In this document: piece by piece, positions 34,231 to 40,256 of the stretch
Layout of the letters: each line of letters opens with the position of its first letter
How positions within the stretch are numbered: position 1 is the stretch's first letter
The notes under the pieces: generated by a model
The model's input: only the letters and a program-made list of their open reading frames with translations
The model's database searches: none
Told to the model about the DNA's origin: nothing
IMG/VR virus record: IMGVR_UViG_3300000117_000063
Span: 1 to 41,131 of that record
DNA length: 41,131 bases
Direction: 5' to 3' (one strand)
Origin: a virus
Translations under genes and position numbers: made by a program

Positions 34231-34406
34231 TGAATTTTATAAACTCATGGAAAAAGGGAAATAAAAAGAATAAGATAGATATATCATTAAGATTTGGAAC
34301 ATTAACTATTCTGGAATTTTATATGTGTTTTTCATCAATGTGTGAAAAAGATTGTAAATGTTCAAGATTTAGATTAATGGTATTTAATTTTGGGGTAGAG
34401 ATATAA
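34230..34406 (+). CDS. 58-residue Cys-containing small protein
   Basis: ATG at 34230, TAA at 34404-34406. N-terminus is Lys/Asn-rich (MNFINSWKKGNKKNK), then a beta-type ISLRFGTLTIL and four Cys in MCFSSMCEKDCKC, ending RFRLMVFNFGVEI. The Cys group could bind zinc. The closing FNFGVEI strand looks like that of other short phage proteins, but I cannot name the family. It is the first gene rightward from the switch point, right after a -7 box and the TATAGCGAAA motif. Confidence 0.55.
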   Translation: MNFINSWKKGNKKNKIDISLRFGTLTILEFYMCFSSMCEKDCKCSRFRLMVFNFGVEI

Positions 34407-34417
34407 AAATATGATTA

Positions 34418-34792
34418 ATGGATGCATTACATGAAAAAAGAAAAAAGAGGGCTGAAGCTTGGAGTAAGTTAACTGATAAGCAAAAAAAAGAACATGATAA
34501 AGATTTTTATCAGTGTACCCATGCAAAGTTTAGAGCTTTATCCTATGTAGATAGAAAAGAAGCTTTAGAAATATTTACTAATAGTAAATTTAAAGCAGAG
34601 TATACCCATCTACTAAAAGATGGTACAAACAGATGGTTATGGACAGTTAGAGATAAAGATTATAACAAAGTAGGATTCATATTAGGTACTCCTACTATAG
34701 ATCAGAAACAAGGTAATTATAATCATAACGATCCATTTAAATCAGATTTTGATTATATGGAAATTGATAATCATAACAGTATAGCGGGTTAG
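34418..34792 (+). CDS. Small charged protein ending inside a tRNA gene
   Basis: A 124-residue protein with a strongly charged N-terminus (HEKRKKRAEAWSKL) and a compact beta-type second half (TNRWLWTVRDKDYNKVGFIL, GTPTIDQ). No family recognised. Its last codons and TAG lie inside the 5' end of the tRNA at 34783, a 10-base overlap, so a ribosome finishing the gene and the tRNA share sequence. The start at 34418 is chosen because the ATG at 34411 is out of frame and stops after seven codons. Confidence 0.7.
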   Translation: MDALHEKRKKRAEAWSKLTDKQKKEHDKDFYQCTHAKFRALSYVDRKEALEIFTNSKFKAEYTHLLKDGTNRWLWTVRDKDYNKVGFILGTPTIDQKQGNYNHNDPFKSDFDYMEIDNHNSIAG

Positions 34793-34854
34793 AGTAGTGG
34801 TTACTCACGGGTTTCATTAGCCCGTCTAGGTTGGTTCGATTCCAACACCCGCAA
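34783..34854 (+). tRNA. tRNA with anticodon CAT (Met or Ile2 type)
   Basis: Full cloverleaf of 72 nt: acceptor AGCGGGT/ACCCGCA (six pairs plus an A-A mismatch at 1-72), D arm GAGT/ACTC with GG in the loop, anticodon arm CGGGT, loop TTCATTA, GCCCG, variable loop TCTAG, and a perfect T arm GTTGG, TTCGATT, CCAAC. Anticodon CAT at 34-36. Position 37 is T, unusual, and the 1-72 mismatch recalls initiator tRNAs. No encoded CCA. Could read AUG, or AUA if the C is modified to lysidine. Confidence 0.8.
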
Positions 34855-34885
34855 CTAAATAGTAATAATAAATAAAAAGATAATA

Positions 34886-35212
34886 ATGGCAAGGACATGG
34901 AAAAGTATATTAAACGAATCTATACGTATTAACGATAAGAAAGAGTTTGGACAGGGTGTAGTAACATACATTACTGGTGTAAAAAGACACGTAGGACCAT
35001 TCTATGCATTATACGCATTAACAGAATCTGTAATAGATACATCAGAATGCTGGCAAGGAGATAACCTACCATGGGGATCAGATGCAGCTTTACCTGGTAC
35101 TATTACTGTGCCTGCGGGTACAATGTTATATGGAAATTTTAATGATATAGAATTAGACAGTGGTATAATAATAGGGTATTCATTAGGAGCAGTAACTATA
35201 GACGCAGCGTAA
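34886..35212 (+). CDS. Small beta-rich protein, probably virion-associated
   Basis: A 108-residue protein. After a short helical N-terminus (MARTWKSILNESI) it is beta-rich, with IPAG-like turns: TITVPAGTMLYGNFNDIELD followed by SGIIIGY. The pattern (aG..lYG.f..i.l.sG.iiaY) recurs in short proteins beside tail and fibre genes of marine phages, where they are thought to be small structural or attachment proteins. Good A-rich leader (AATAAATAAAAAG) ahead of the ATG. Its stop overlaps the start of the next gene (TAATG). Role inferred. Confidence 0.65.
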   Translation: MARTWKSILNESIRINDKKEFGQGVVTYITGVKRHVGPFYALYALTESVIDTSECWQGDNLPWGSDAALPGTITVPAGTMLYGNFNDIELDSGIIIGYSLGAVTIDAA

Positions 35213-35790
35213 TGGGAGGTATAGGATTAGGATTGGGAGTGCAATTTGTAACAGAACCTATAGCAACGGTTGTACCAGATGTTGGTTGGTTAAAAGGTAC
35301 GTTTACTGCTGATCCGTCTGCTATTGCTCTTGCTGGTATGAGTAAAACTATAAGTGGTGGGTATACAGAAACTGCGGGAGATTATCATCAAACTTCTGCT
35401 AAAATGTATTTACAAAATACAACAGGAGGTAATTGGGATGGTACGGATGACCAGGGAGATCCAGTTACAACAAGTTTTGTTTATTTTGGGTATGGGGCTT
35501 CTACTGATCCTATTGCTCAAGATACATTAACTGAAGTTGTTACAGACAATTCTGGTGGTGCACCTAGTGCTCCTTATAACAATATTTATAGAATTAATTG
35601 GCCTGTTGCTTTTGATAAACCTTCAGTCGGTGCAGTATTTTGGGTTAAAGATATTGTTTTTAAAGTATTTAATGCATCAGGTGTTTTATTGTTTACTTAT
35701 ACTAGTGACTTTAGTAGTGGTTTAGATGGATGGGGACCTGTTACTTCAGATGTAGTAACATTAGAGTATAACCAAGAATTCTTAAGTTAA
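35212..35790 (+). CDS. Beta-sandwich-like probable virion protein
   Basis: A 192-residue protein rich in Gly, Thr, Ser and aromatic residues, with no signal or membrane segment. Starts MGGIGLGLGVQFVTEP, then repeated strand-like stretches (KMYLQNTTGGNWDGT, TSFVYFGYGAS, VFKVFNASGVLLFTY). It looks like an extracellular or virion beta-sandwich, perhaps a fibre or decoration protein. No family recognised. Coupled to the upstream gene by a one-base overlap. Confidence 0.65.
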   Translation: MGGIGLGLGVQFVTEPIATVVPDVGWLKGTFTADPSAIALAGMSKTISGGYTETAGDYHQTSAKMYLQNTTGGNWDGTDDQGDPVTTSFVYFGYGASTDPIAQDTLTEVVTDNSGGAPSAPYNNIYRINWPVAFDKPSVGAVFWVKDIVFKVFNASGVLLFTYTSDFSSGLDGWGPVTSDVVTLEYNQEFLS

Positions 35791-35793
35791 TGT

Positions 35794-35997
35794 ATGAAAG
35801 ATATAATAAAACAATTAGCTAAAGAATATGATTTACCTCCTTTTGTAATAGAAAGTATAGTTAGATCAGAATTTAAGTTTGTTAAAGATTGTATGGAAAC
35901 AGACGAGTGTGTAAAAATAAGACTCCATCATTTTGGGGTCTTTAAGGTTAAACCAAAAAGATTATATATAATAAATGGCGAGACAGAGAGAACATAG
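35794..35997 (+). CDS. Short HU/IHF-like DNA-binding protein
   Basis: A 67-residue protein that follows the HU/IHF body: helix IIKQLAKEYDLPPFVIESIV, helix, then VKIRLHHFGVFKVKP, the beta element with the conserved Gly-x-Phe-x-Val. It ends soon after, so the DNA-wrapping arm of HU (about 90 residues) is missing or strongly reduced. An IHF-like gene near virion genes is a known feature of crAss-like phages. It may organise DNA for packaging or act with the virion. It overlaps the next gene by 23 bases. Confidence 0.7.
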   Translation: MKDIIKQLAKEYDLPPFVIESIVRSEFKFVKDCMETDECVKIRLHHFGVFKVKPKRLYIINGETERT

Positions 35998-36265
35998 GGA
36001 TTCAATAGAGAAAGCTCTTTTATATAATTTCAAGAAAGATCTTGATATGTATAGACAAGAATTACAGGCGGAAAAAACAAAAGAAAATCCGGATGAGACT
36101 AAAGTAGGTGTATGGCAGGCTAAGATTGATTACTATGAACGTAAAATAAAAAGATTACCAGAACGTATGAGAAAGATAGCAGAAGCTAAAACAGATCTTC
36201 CAGACTTTATGCAACCAGATATAAATGGTGTTACTAAAAATAGTGAGAATGAAGAATATCAATAA
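35975..36265 (+). CDS. Coiled-coil charged protein
   Basis: A 96-residue protein, about 45 percent charged, with a long helix (DLDMYRQELQAEKTKEN, IDYYERKIKRLPERM) likely to form a coiled coil, and a short Pro-containing tail. No family recognised. It starts 23 bases inside the HU/IHF-like gene and overlaps the next gene by 17. Location suggests a head or neck assembly factor; no direct evidence. Confidence 0.65.
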   Translation: MARQREHRDSIEKALLYNFKKDLDMYRQELQAEKTKENPDETKVGVWQAKIDYYERKIKRLPERMRKIAEAKTDLPDFMQPDINGVTKNSENEEYQ

Positions 36266-36566
36266 AATATTAAAAGAAATAGAGAAAGAGTTAAAAAAAC
36301 CTAATGGTAATATAGCAGGTAAAACTTTTGTAGAATTTTATAATAATAAAAAATTAACTACTTATTCAAAAGAAGTTGTAAATACTAAATTAGATCCCAG
36401 GTTAAAAGGAGGAGAAGAGTATGGAAAAAATATTAGATACTTAACAGATAAAGAAATAAAAGGATTAAAACAAACAAATAGTTTAGATAATCCTCAAAAC
36501 CCAGGTCTTATAAACAAGAGTAAAAAGACTCAAGATTATATGGATCGTAAACGTAGACAAATATGA
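36249..36566 (+). CDS. Small basic hypothetical protein
   Basis: I start it at the Met at 36249 (MKNINKILKEIEKELKK, 105 residues) rather than 36225, since the longer frame begins inside the preceding gene with an atypical hydrophobic leader. Basic, Lys/Asn-rich, with DPRLKGGEEYGKNIRYLTDK in the centre and a basic end. No family recognised. Its TGA overlaps the ATG of the 42-residue membrane protein (ATGA). Confidence 0.6.
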   Translation: MKNINKILKEIEKELKKPNGNIAGKTFVEFYNNKKLTTYSKEVVNTKLDPRLKGGEEYGKNIRYLTDKEIKGLKQTNSLDNPQNPGLINKSKKTQDYMDRKRRQI

Positions 36567-36691
36567 TAGAATTTATAGAACATATGTTAGGACTGTGCGG
36601 GGAATCCCATCCTAACTTAATAACAATTATTCCTATAGTAGGATTAGTAATATATACAATTAGAAAAGTATGGCGTCATTATTCGATCTAA
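36563..36691 (+). CDS. 42-residue single-span membrane protein
   Basis: ATG at 36563, TAA at 36689. Short polar start (MIEFIEHMLGLCGESHP), one span NLITIIPIVGLVIYTI, then a basic end RKVWRHYSI that would stay in the cytoplasm. It overlaps the upstream gene by 4 bases and the next one by 22. Shape and position among virion and lysis-type genes would suit a holin-like or spanin-like accessory, but size is small and no family is recognised. Confidence 0.5.
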   Translation: MIEFIEHMLGLCGESHPNLITIIPIVGLVIYTIRKVWRHYSI

Positions 36692-37212
36692 GAGATGGTC
36701 AAGTAGTATTAAATGCGGAATCATTAGCGATTCCAATATTTAATAAAGTATGGAAGCGAGATAAAACAAAGTCTAAAGAAAAGGCTAATAAAGAAATAGC
36801 GTATATATTTTTTATGTGCGATTTTAATAGCCCTTATATGGCTTATCCTAATTTAAAAAGAAGGGAAGTTGTGTTAAATGATTTTATGAAAGATCCTAAA
36901 TGGAAAGAAGATGAAGATATTAAACATGCCATGGGTAAGTATTTAGAATTTCAAGAAACTCATACAATGAGGTTAATGAAGTCTGCCAAAGGAGCTGTAG
37001 ATAAGCTTACTTCTTATTTTGAAAATATAGATTTTTTAGAAAAAGGAGAGAATGGTAAACCTTTATACAATGCTAAAGACGTAGCTATTAATTTAGAAAA
37101 GGTTGGTAGTATTGTTGAAAGTCTAGATAAACTAGAGAATAAGATTAAAAAAGAAATTAAAACTGATTCACGTGTCAGAGGTGGCGGTGATATAGGATTA
37201 TATGAACGTTAA
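36670..37212 (+). CDS. Conserved phage protein in the virion block
   Basis: A 180-residue helical protein starting MASLFDLRDGQVVLNAESLA. Conserved-looking stretches are IPIFNKVWKRDKTKSKEKA and EIAYIFFMCDFNSPYMAYP, then a long helix pair and a Gly-rich tail (RVRGGGDIGLYER). Similar proteins occur beside IHF-like and tail genes in Bacteroidota phages, but I know no function. Its start lies 22 bases inside the upstream membrane protein gene. Confidence 0.7.
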   Translation: MASLFDLRDGQVVLNAESLAIPIFNKVWKRDKTKSKEKANKEIAYIFFMCDFNSPYMAYPNLKRREVVLNDFMKDPKWKEDEDIKHAMGKYLEFQETHTMRLMKSAKGAVDKLTSYFENIDFLEKGENGKPLYNAKDVAINLEKVGSIVESLDKLENKIKKEIKTDSRVRGGGDIGLYER

Positions 37213-37223
37213 AATTATGTATT

Positions 37224-37541
37224 ATGGGATGCGGATGTAACAAGAAAAAACCAAAACAAACTGATGCTAATAAAGCTAGTATACCACAAAAAATGCCTAG
37301 CCTAGCTAGAAGAGCATTTACTTTTGCTAAGTCAGCAACTAGTTATGTTAGAAGTGGGATGGAGAATGTTTCAGAAACTCAGTATGAAACTAGATTAAAA
37401 ATATGTGAAGTTTGTCCTTTTAGAAAAGATACTCAATGTACAAAGTGCGGATGTTTTATAGAGATGAAAGCAAAATGGGCCACTTCAACGTGTCCTGATA
37501 ATAGATGGCCATTGACTTTGGCAAATCAAAAAAACAAATGA
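37224..37541 (+). CDS. Cys-rich zinc-ribbon-like protein
   Basis: A 105-residue protein with two Cys groups: MGCGCNKKK at the start and ICEVCPFRKDTQCTKCGCF ... TSTCPDNRW near the end, eight Cys in total, arranged as a small zinc ribbon. The ending is seen in short phage proteins of unknown function. N-terminal MGCGC might also be a metal or lipid site. The middle is basic and helical. A zinc-binding structural or assembly role is likely. Confidence 0.7.
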   Translation: MGCGCNKKKPKQTDANKASIPQKMPSLARRAFTFAKSATSYVRSGMENVSETQYETRLKICEVCPFRKDTQCTKCGCFIEMKAKWATSTCPDNRWPLTLANQKNK

Positions 37542-37542
37542 T

Positions 37543-37794
37543 ATGGCAATAACAAGAAAAATATTAAAAGATAAATACAATTTTAAAACTATAAAAGATA
37601 ATAAAAAAGTATTAGTACGCAAAATAGGCGGAGCAGAAACTTTAGATTTACATGGCAGTGCTCTATGTTTTAGAGGTGAAGTAATGATGACTTTAGAATG
37701 CATGTCAATTAGAAGTTTTGGGGAGTATTTGGAAAAATTAATAAGAAGTATAAAAAAACGAAATGAAATTAAAAGTAATAAGAATAAGCAGTGA
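37543..37794 (+). CDS. Small basic hypothetical protein
   Basis: An 83-residue, strongly basic protein starting MAITRKILKDKYNFKTIKD and ending in a Lys/Asn-rich tail. It begins one base after the upstream stop and overlaps the DUF5675-like gene by 32 bases. No family recognised; small beta-rich centre (KVLVRKIGGAETLDLHG). Confidence 0.6.
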   Translation: MAITRKILKDKYNFKTIKDNKKVLVRKIGGAETLDLHGSALCFRGEVMMTLECMSIRSFGEYLEKLIRSIKKRNEIKSNKNKQ

Positions 37795-38242
37795 GGCGGA
37801 CTCAACATCGGGAGTGTTGTTTGATGTTACGGATCCTGATAATAAAAAATTTTTAGCATACACATTAGAAGATGAATATAGAGATAGTAAAAATGAAAAA
37901 GTTATGCATGAAACTAGGATACCTGCGGGAGAGTATAAAGTTATACTTAGGACGCATGGTAGAATACATGAAAATTATACTACACGTTTTGCTGATATTC
38001 ATAGGGGGACTCTTCATGTTATTGACGTTCCTAACTTTAAGTATATCCTTATTCATTGTGGTAACACTGATGAACACACGAGTGGGTGCTTACTTGTGGG
38101 GGACACACAGAAAAACAACCAAGTCGAGAAGAACGGTTATATAGGAAGTTCTTCTAAAAATTATGCAAGAATTTATCCTGCCATTGCAGCAGCATTAGAA
38201 GCAGGAGAAGAAGTTACAATTAAATATGTAGACTATGCCTAG
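37763..38242 (+). CDS. DUF5675-like protein, possible cell-wall enzyme
   Basis: A 159-residue protein matching the DUF5675 pattern: FLAYTLEDEYRD, TRIPAGEYKVILR, RGTLHVIDVPNF, then ILIHCGNTDEHTSGCLLVGD with H98 and C109. The His...Gly...Ser-x-Gly-Cys arrangement resembles the active site of L,D-transpeptidase-type folds, so it may act on peptidoglycan. Such genes often sit beside lysis genes in phages. No signal peptide, so if it acts in the periplasm it needs a holin-type partner; the 42-residue membrane protein nearby is one candidate. Enzyme activity is inferred. Confidence 0.75.
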   Translation: MKLKVIRISSEADSTSGVLFDVTDPDNKKFLAYTLEDEYRDSKNEKVMHETRIPAGEYKVILRTHGRIHENYTTRFADIHRGTLHVIDVPNFKYILIHCGNTDEHTSGCLLVGDTQKNNQVEKNGYIGSSSKNYARIYPAIAAALEAGEEVTIKYVDYA

Positions 38243-38480
38243 AGAAAAATATGATCATGAAATATTAGCAGAAGCAATGAATTATGCTTATTTAATTGTA
38301 ACAAAAAAAGCTACATTTGAAGATCTTGTGGATACAGAAGATGAGATAATGTTACCTTATAATATATTAGAAGAAGAAGATGTTAATTTTACAGCGCTTA
38401 TAGAATACTTCGAAGGAGAAGAGGACTATGAAAAATGCGCAGATTTAATGAAAATAAAAAAAAGTAAAGAAAATAAGTAA
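38235..38480 (+). CDS. Small acidic protein, paralogue of the gene at 15537
   Basis: An 81-residue acidic protein with LIEYFEGEEDYEKCADLMKI, closely matching LLDYFESTEEYELCIDIKKM of the protein at 15537-15866. Both end in a basic segment. The two copies sit at separate places, one after the polymerase polyprotein and one after the DUF5675-like gene. It overlaps the upstream gene by 8 bases and the downstream lipoprotein gene by one. Function unknown. Confidence 0.7.
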   Translation: MPREKYDHEILAEAMNYAYLIVTKKATFEDLVDTEDEIMLPYNILEEEDVNFTALIEYFEGEEDYEKCADLMKIKKSKENK

Positions 38481-39544
38481 TGAAAAAAATAATATTATTA
38501 CTAGTAATTTTACTAGTATCATGCGCTACACCAAAGAAATGTTGTGCACAAAATAACTTTTTTAAATACTCTACCTTTTATACATCGGTGTCTACAGGTA
38601 CATCGTTTATAGAAGATCAAGATTATACAGCAGTAGATAAAGGTTATACTGAAGTGACAGATGTTAATCCCTATGACTATAATTTAACTATAGGGTTAAG
38701 AAAAATAGCAAGATTTGATTATGAATATAAAGTTAAAACATGGTATTATGGTACTGAAGACAATATTGCAGATAATGTCACTATTGGTAATTCTATTGGT
38801 TGGGAGTATTTATTTAATTATTCGTTTATACGTAATCGTGGTGATAAGTTTACTGAGCAGAATTTCTGGCTTAGATACTTGGGAAATAGCTGCGTAACTA
38901 AAGTACAATATACAAATAACCAAAGAATAGATTTAAAATATACTTCGTTTGATACGAGATATAGGGTAACTAAAGGTAACTGGGATTTTACAATAGGTGG
39001 AGTTTTACGTGTACATCCTGTGTACGGATTTTCTCCTATAGATGATTTTTGGGTACCAGGAGAAAATACATTTCAAGATCTAGCAGAAGATTTTGGATAT
39101 GCACCAGAACAGTGGGTCCAAGGATTTTACGTCAACCAGAACTGGTATGACGTTAGTGGTGGGGATTCGTTATTGATAGCTACCTCCAATGATGAATTCT
39201 ACCACCACTTTTTTGGAGATGCAGTTGCCAGATTTAATGAACAGGAGTTAGAAAAATTAGGAGATCAAAAAGAACTTAGTGTTGTATTTGGTTTAGCTTA
39301 TTATAAACATACACCTAAGTTTTGGTTACATGCTTGGACTAATGTAATGCCATATCATTATGGCTTAGATGAATATTCTTATGTTTATGAGAATAGTAAA
39401 GATATGCTTGAATGGGATGCTGGAATGGTTCTGGGTGCTAGAATTACGAAAAATTTAGGTATATTTGTAGAAGGCACCCATCAAAAGTATTGGGGTAAAC
39501 CAATCTTTGATGTTAAATTTGGTTTTAACTATTTAATATTTTAA
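38480..39544 (+). CDS. Outer-membrane-type lipoprotein, predicted beta-barrel
   Basis: A 354-residue protein with a signal peptide MKKIILLLVILLVSC; the Cys at 15 in LVSC is a good lipobox. The mature part is a series of alternating aromatic and polar strands (FWLRYLG, RIDLKYTSFDTRY, WDFTIGGVLRV, LSVVFGLAYYKH) and the last strand ends KFGFNYLIF with terminal Phe, the usual signal for outer membrane barrel assembly. So it is probably placed in the host outer membrane rather than in the virion. Phage-coded outer membrane proteins can block superinfection; that is inference. A signal peptidase I site after CCAQ is an alternative to lipidation. Confidence 0.7.
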   Translation: MKKIILLLVILLVSCATPKKCCAQNNFFKYSTFYTSVSTGTSFIEDQDYTAVDKGYTEVTDVNPYDYNLTIGLRKIARFDYEYKVKTWYYGTEDNIADNVTIGNSIGWEYLFNYSFIRNRGDKFTEQNFWLRYLGNSCVTKVQYTNNQRIDLKYTSFDTRYRVTKGNWDFTIGGVLRVHPVYGFSPIDDFWVPGENTFQDLAEDFGYAPEQWVQGFYVNQNWYDVSGGDSLLIATSNDEFYHHFFGDAVARFNEQELEKLGDQKELSVVFGLAYYKHTPKFWLHAWTNVMPYHYGLDEYSYVYENSKDMLEWDAGMVLGARITKNLGIFVEGTHQKYWGKPIFDVKFGFNYLIF

Positions 39545-39547
39545 AGA

Positions 39548-40255
39548 ATGAAAAGAATTATATATATATTACTTGTGTTTATTGGCTCGTTCGTCAATGC
39601 ACAAGGTTACGATTTCCAAGAGTTATGTTTAAACTGTGCAGAGCAACAGGGTTTTTATTGTGGTGATGACCCAGCTAACTGGACTCAATATGCTCCATTA
39701 GGGTGTGTACAAACTTCTTGGTTAAATGATGGATGGGAAGATTGTGTAGATGCAGGGGATGAGAATGGGGCAGAACCAACTCTACCTATAAACTGTGAAC
39801 CACCTGTAGAACCATGTGATACAGTATATGTAGATGTACCAGTATTTATAACAGATACATTATACGTAGATAACTTTATTTTTGATACTATTATACAAAC
39901 AGAGTATATAACACAGATAGTTATAGATACAGTAGAAGTAGAAGTATTTGTTCCTGAATACATATATGTTACAGATACACTATGGATGGAAGGAGCTTTA
40001 GATACTTTATTTGTAGATGTTATTGAATATGTAGAAGTTACTGTATTTGATACAATAATAGAAACAGAGTATGTAGAATTTTTTGTAGTTGAATATATAG
40101 ACTGCGATACAAATGAACCATGCGGTAATTCACAAATTATAGAAATAATGAAAGGATCTTTTGGATCTGATATTATGTATAATTTAAATGGACAAGTTAT
40201 AAGAAAACCAGAAGGAATATATATCCAAAATGGCGAGGTAAAATACAAATTCTAA
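39548..40255 (+). CDS. Secreted protein with LDLa-like Cys motif, stalk, and T9SS-like C-terminal signal
   Basis: A 235-residue protein. Signal peptide MKRIIYILLVFIGSFVNAQ. Residues 27-90 hold seven Cys (27, 30, 38, 53, 66, 83, 90); the stretch CVQTSWLNDGWEDCVDAGDE has the D-G-x-x-D-C-x-D-x-x-D-E pattern of calcium-binding LDL-receptor class A repeats. Residues about 91-190 form a Val/Asp/Thr-rich stalk with repeated DTLYVD and DTII-x-TEY units. The end, YNLNGQVIRKPEGIYI followed by QNGEVKYKF, matches the type A T9SS C-terminal sorting domain of Bacteroidota (Gly-x-x-y-x-x-Gly-Ile-Tyr-Ile-x-Asn-Gly). So it should be exported and perhaps attached to the host surface. Known: T9SS is confined to Bacteroidota; phage-coded substrates are not something I know as described. 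Confidence 0.75.
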   Translation: MKRIIYILLVFIGSFVNAQGYDFQELCLNCAEQQGFYCGDDPANWTQYAPLGCVQTSWLNDGWEDCVDAGDENGAEPTLPINCEPPVEPCDTVYVDVPVFITDTLYVDNFIFDTIIQTEYITQIVIDTVEVEVFVPEYIYVTDTLWMEGALDTLFVDVIEYVEVTVFDTIIETEYVEFFVVEYIDCDTNEPCGNSQIIEIMKGSFGSDIMYNLNGQVIRKPEGIYIQNGEVKYKF

Positions 40256-40256
40256 A

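Noticed and set aside
34783-34854. Phage attachment site at the tRNA
   Set aside because: No integrase gene in the window and no duplicate of the tRNA 3' end seen.
37485-38144. Frames in both strands overlapping the small basic gene and the DUF5675-like gene
   Set aside because: The DUF5675-like frame has clear family motifs; the others are hydrophobic shadows without leaders.
39685-40248. Long 187-codon Ser/Thr-rich frame on the minus strand
   Set aside because: It is the mirror of the Val/Asp/Thr repeats of the plus-strand secreted protein; biased codons remove stops in the opposite frame. No leader and no known domain.
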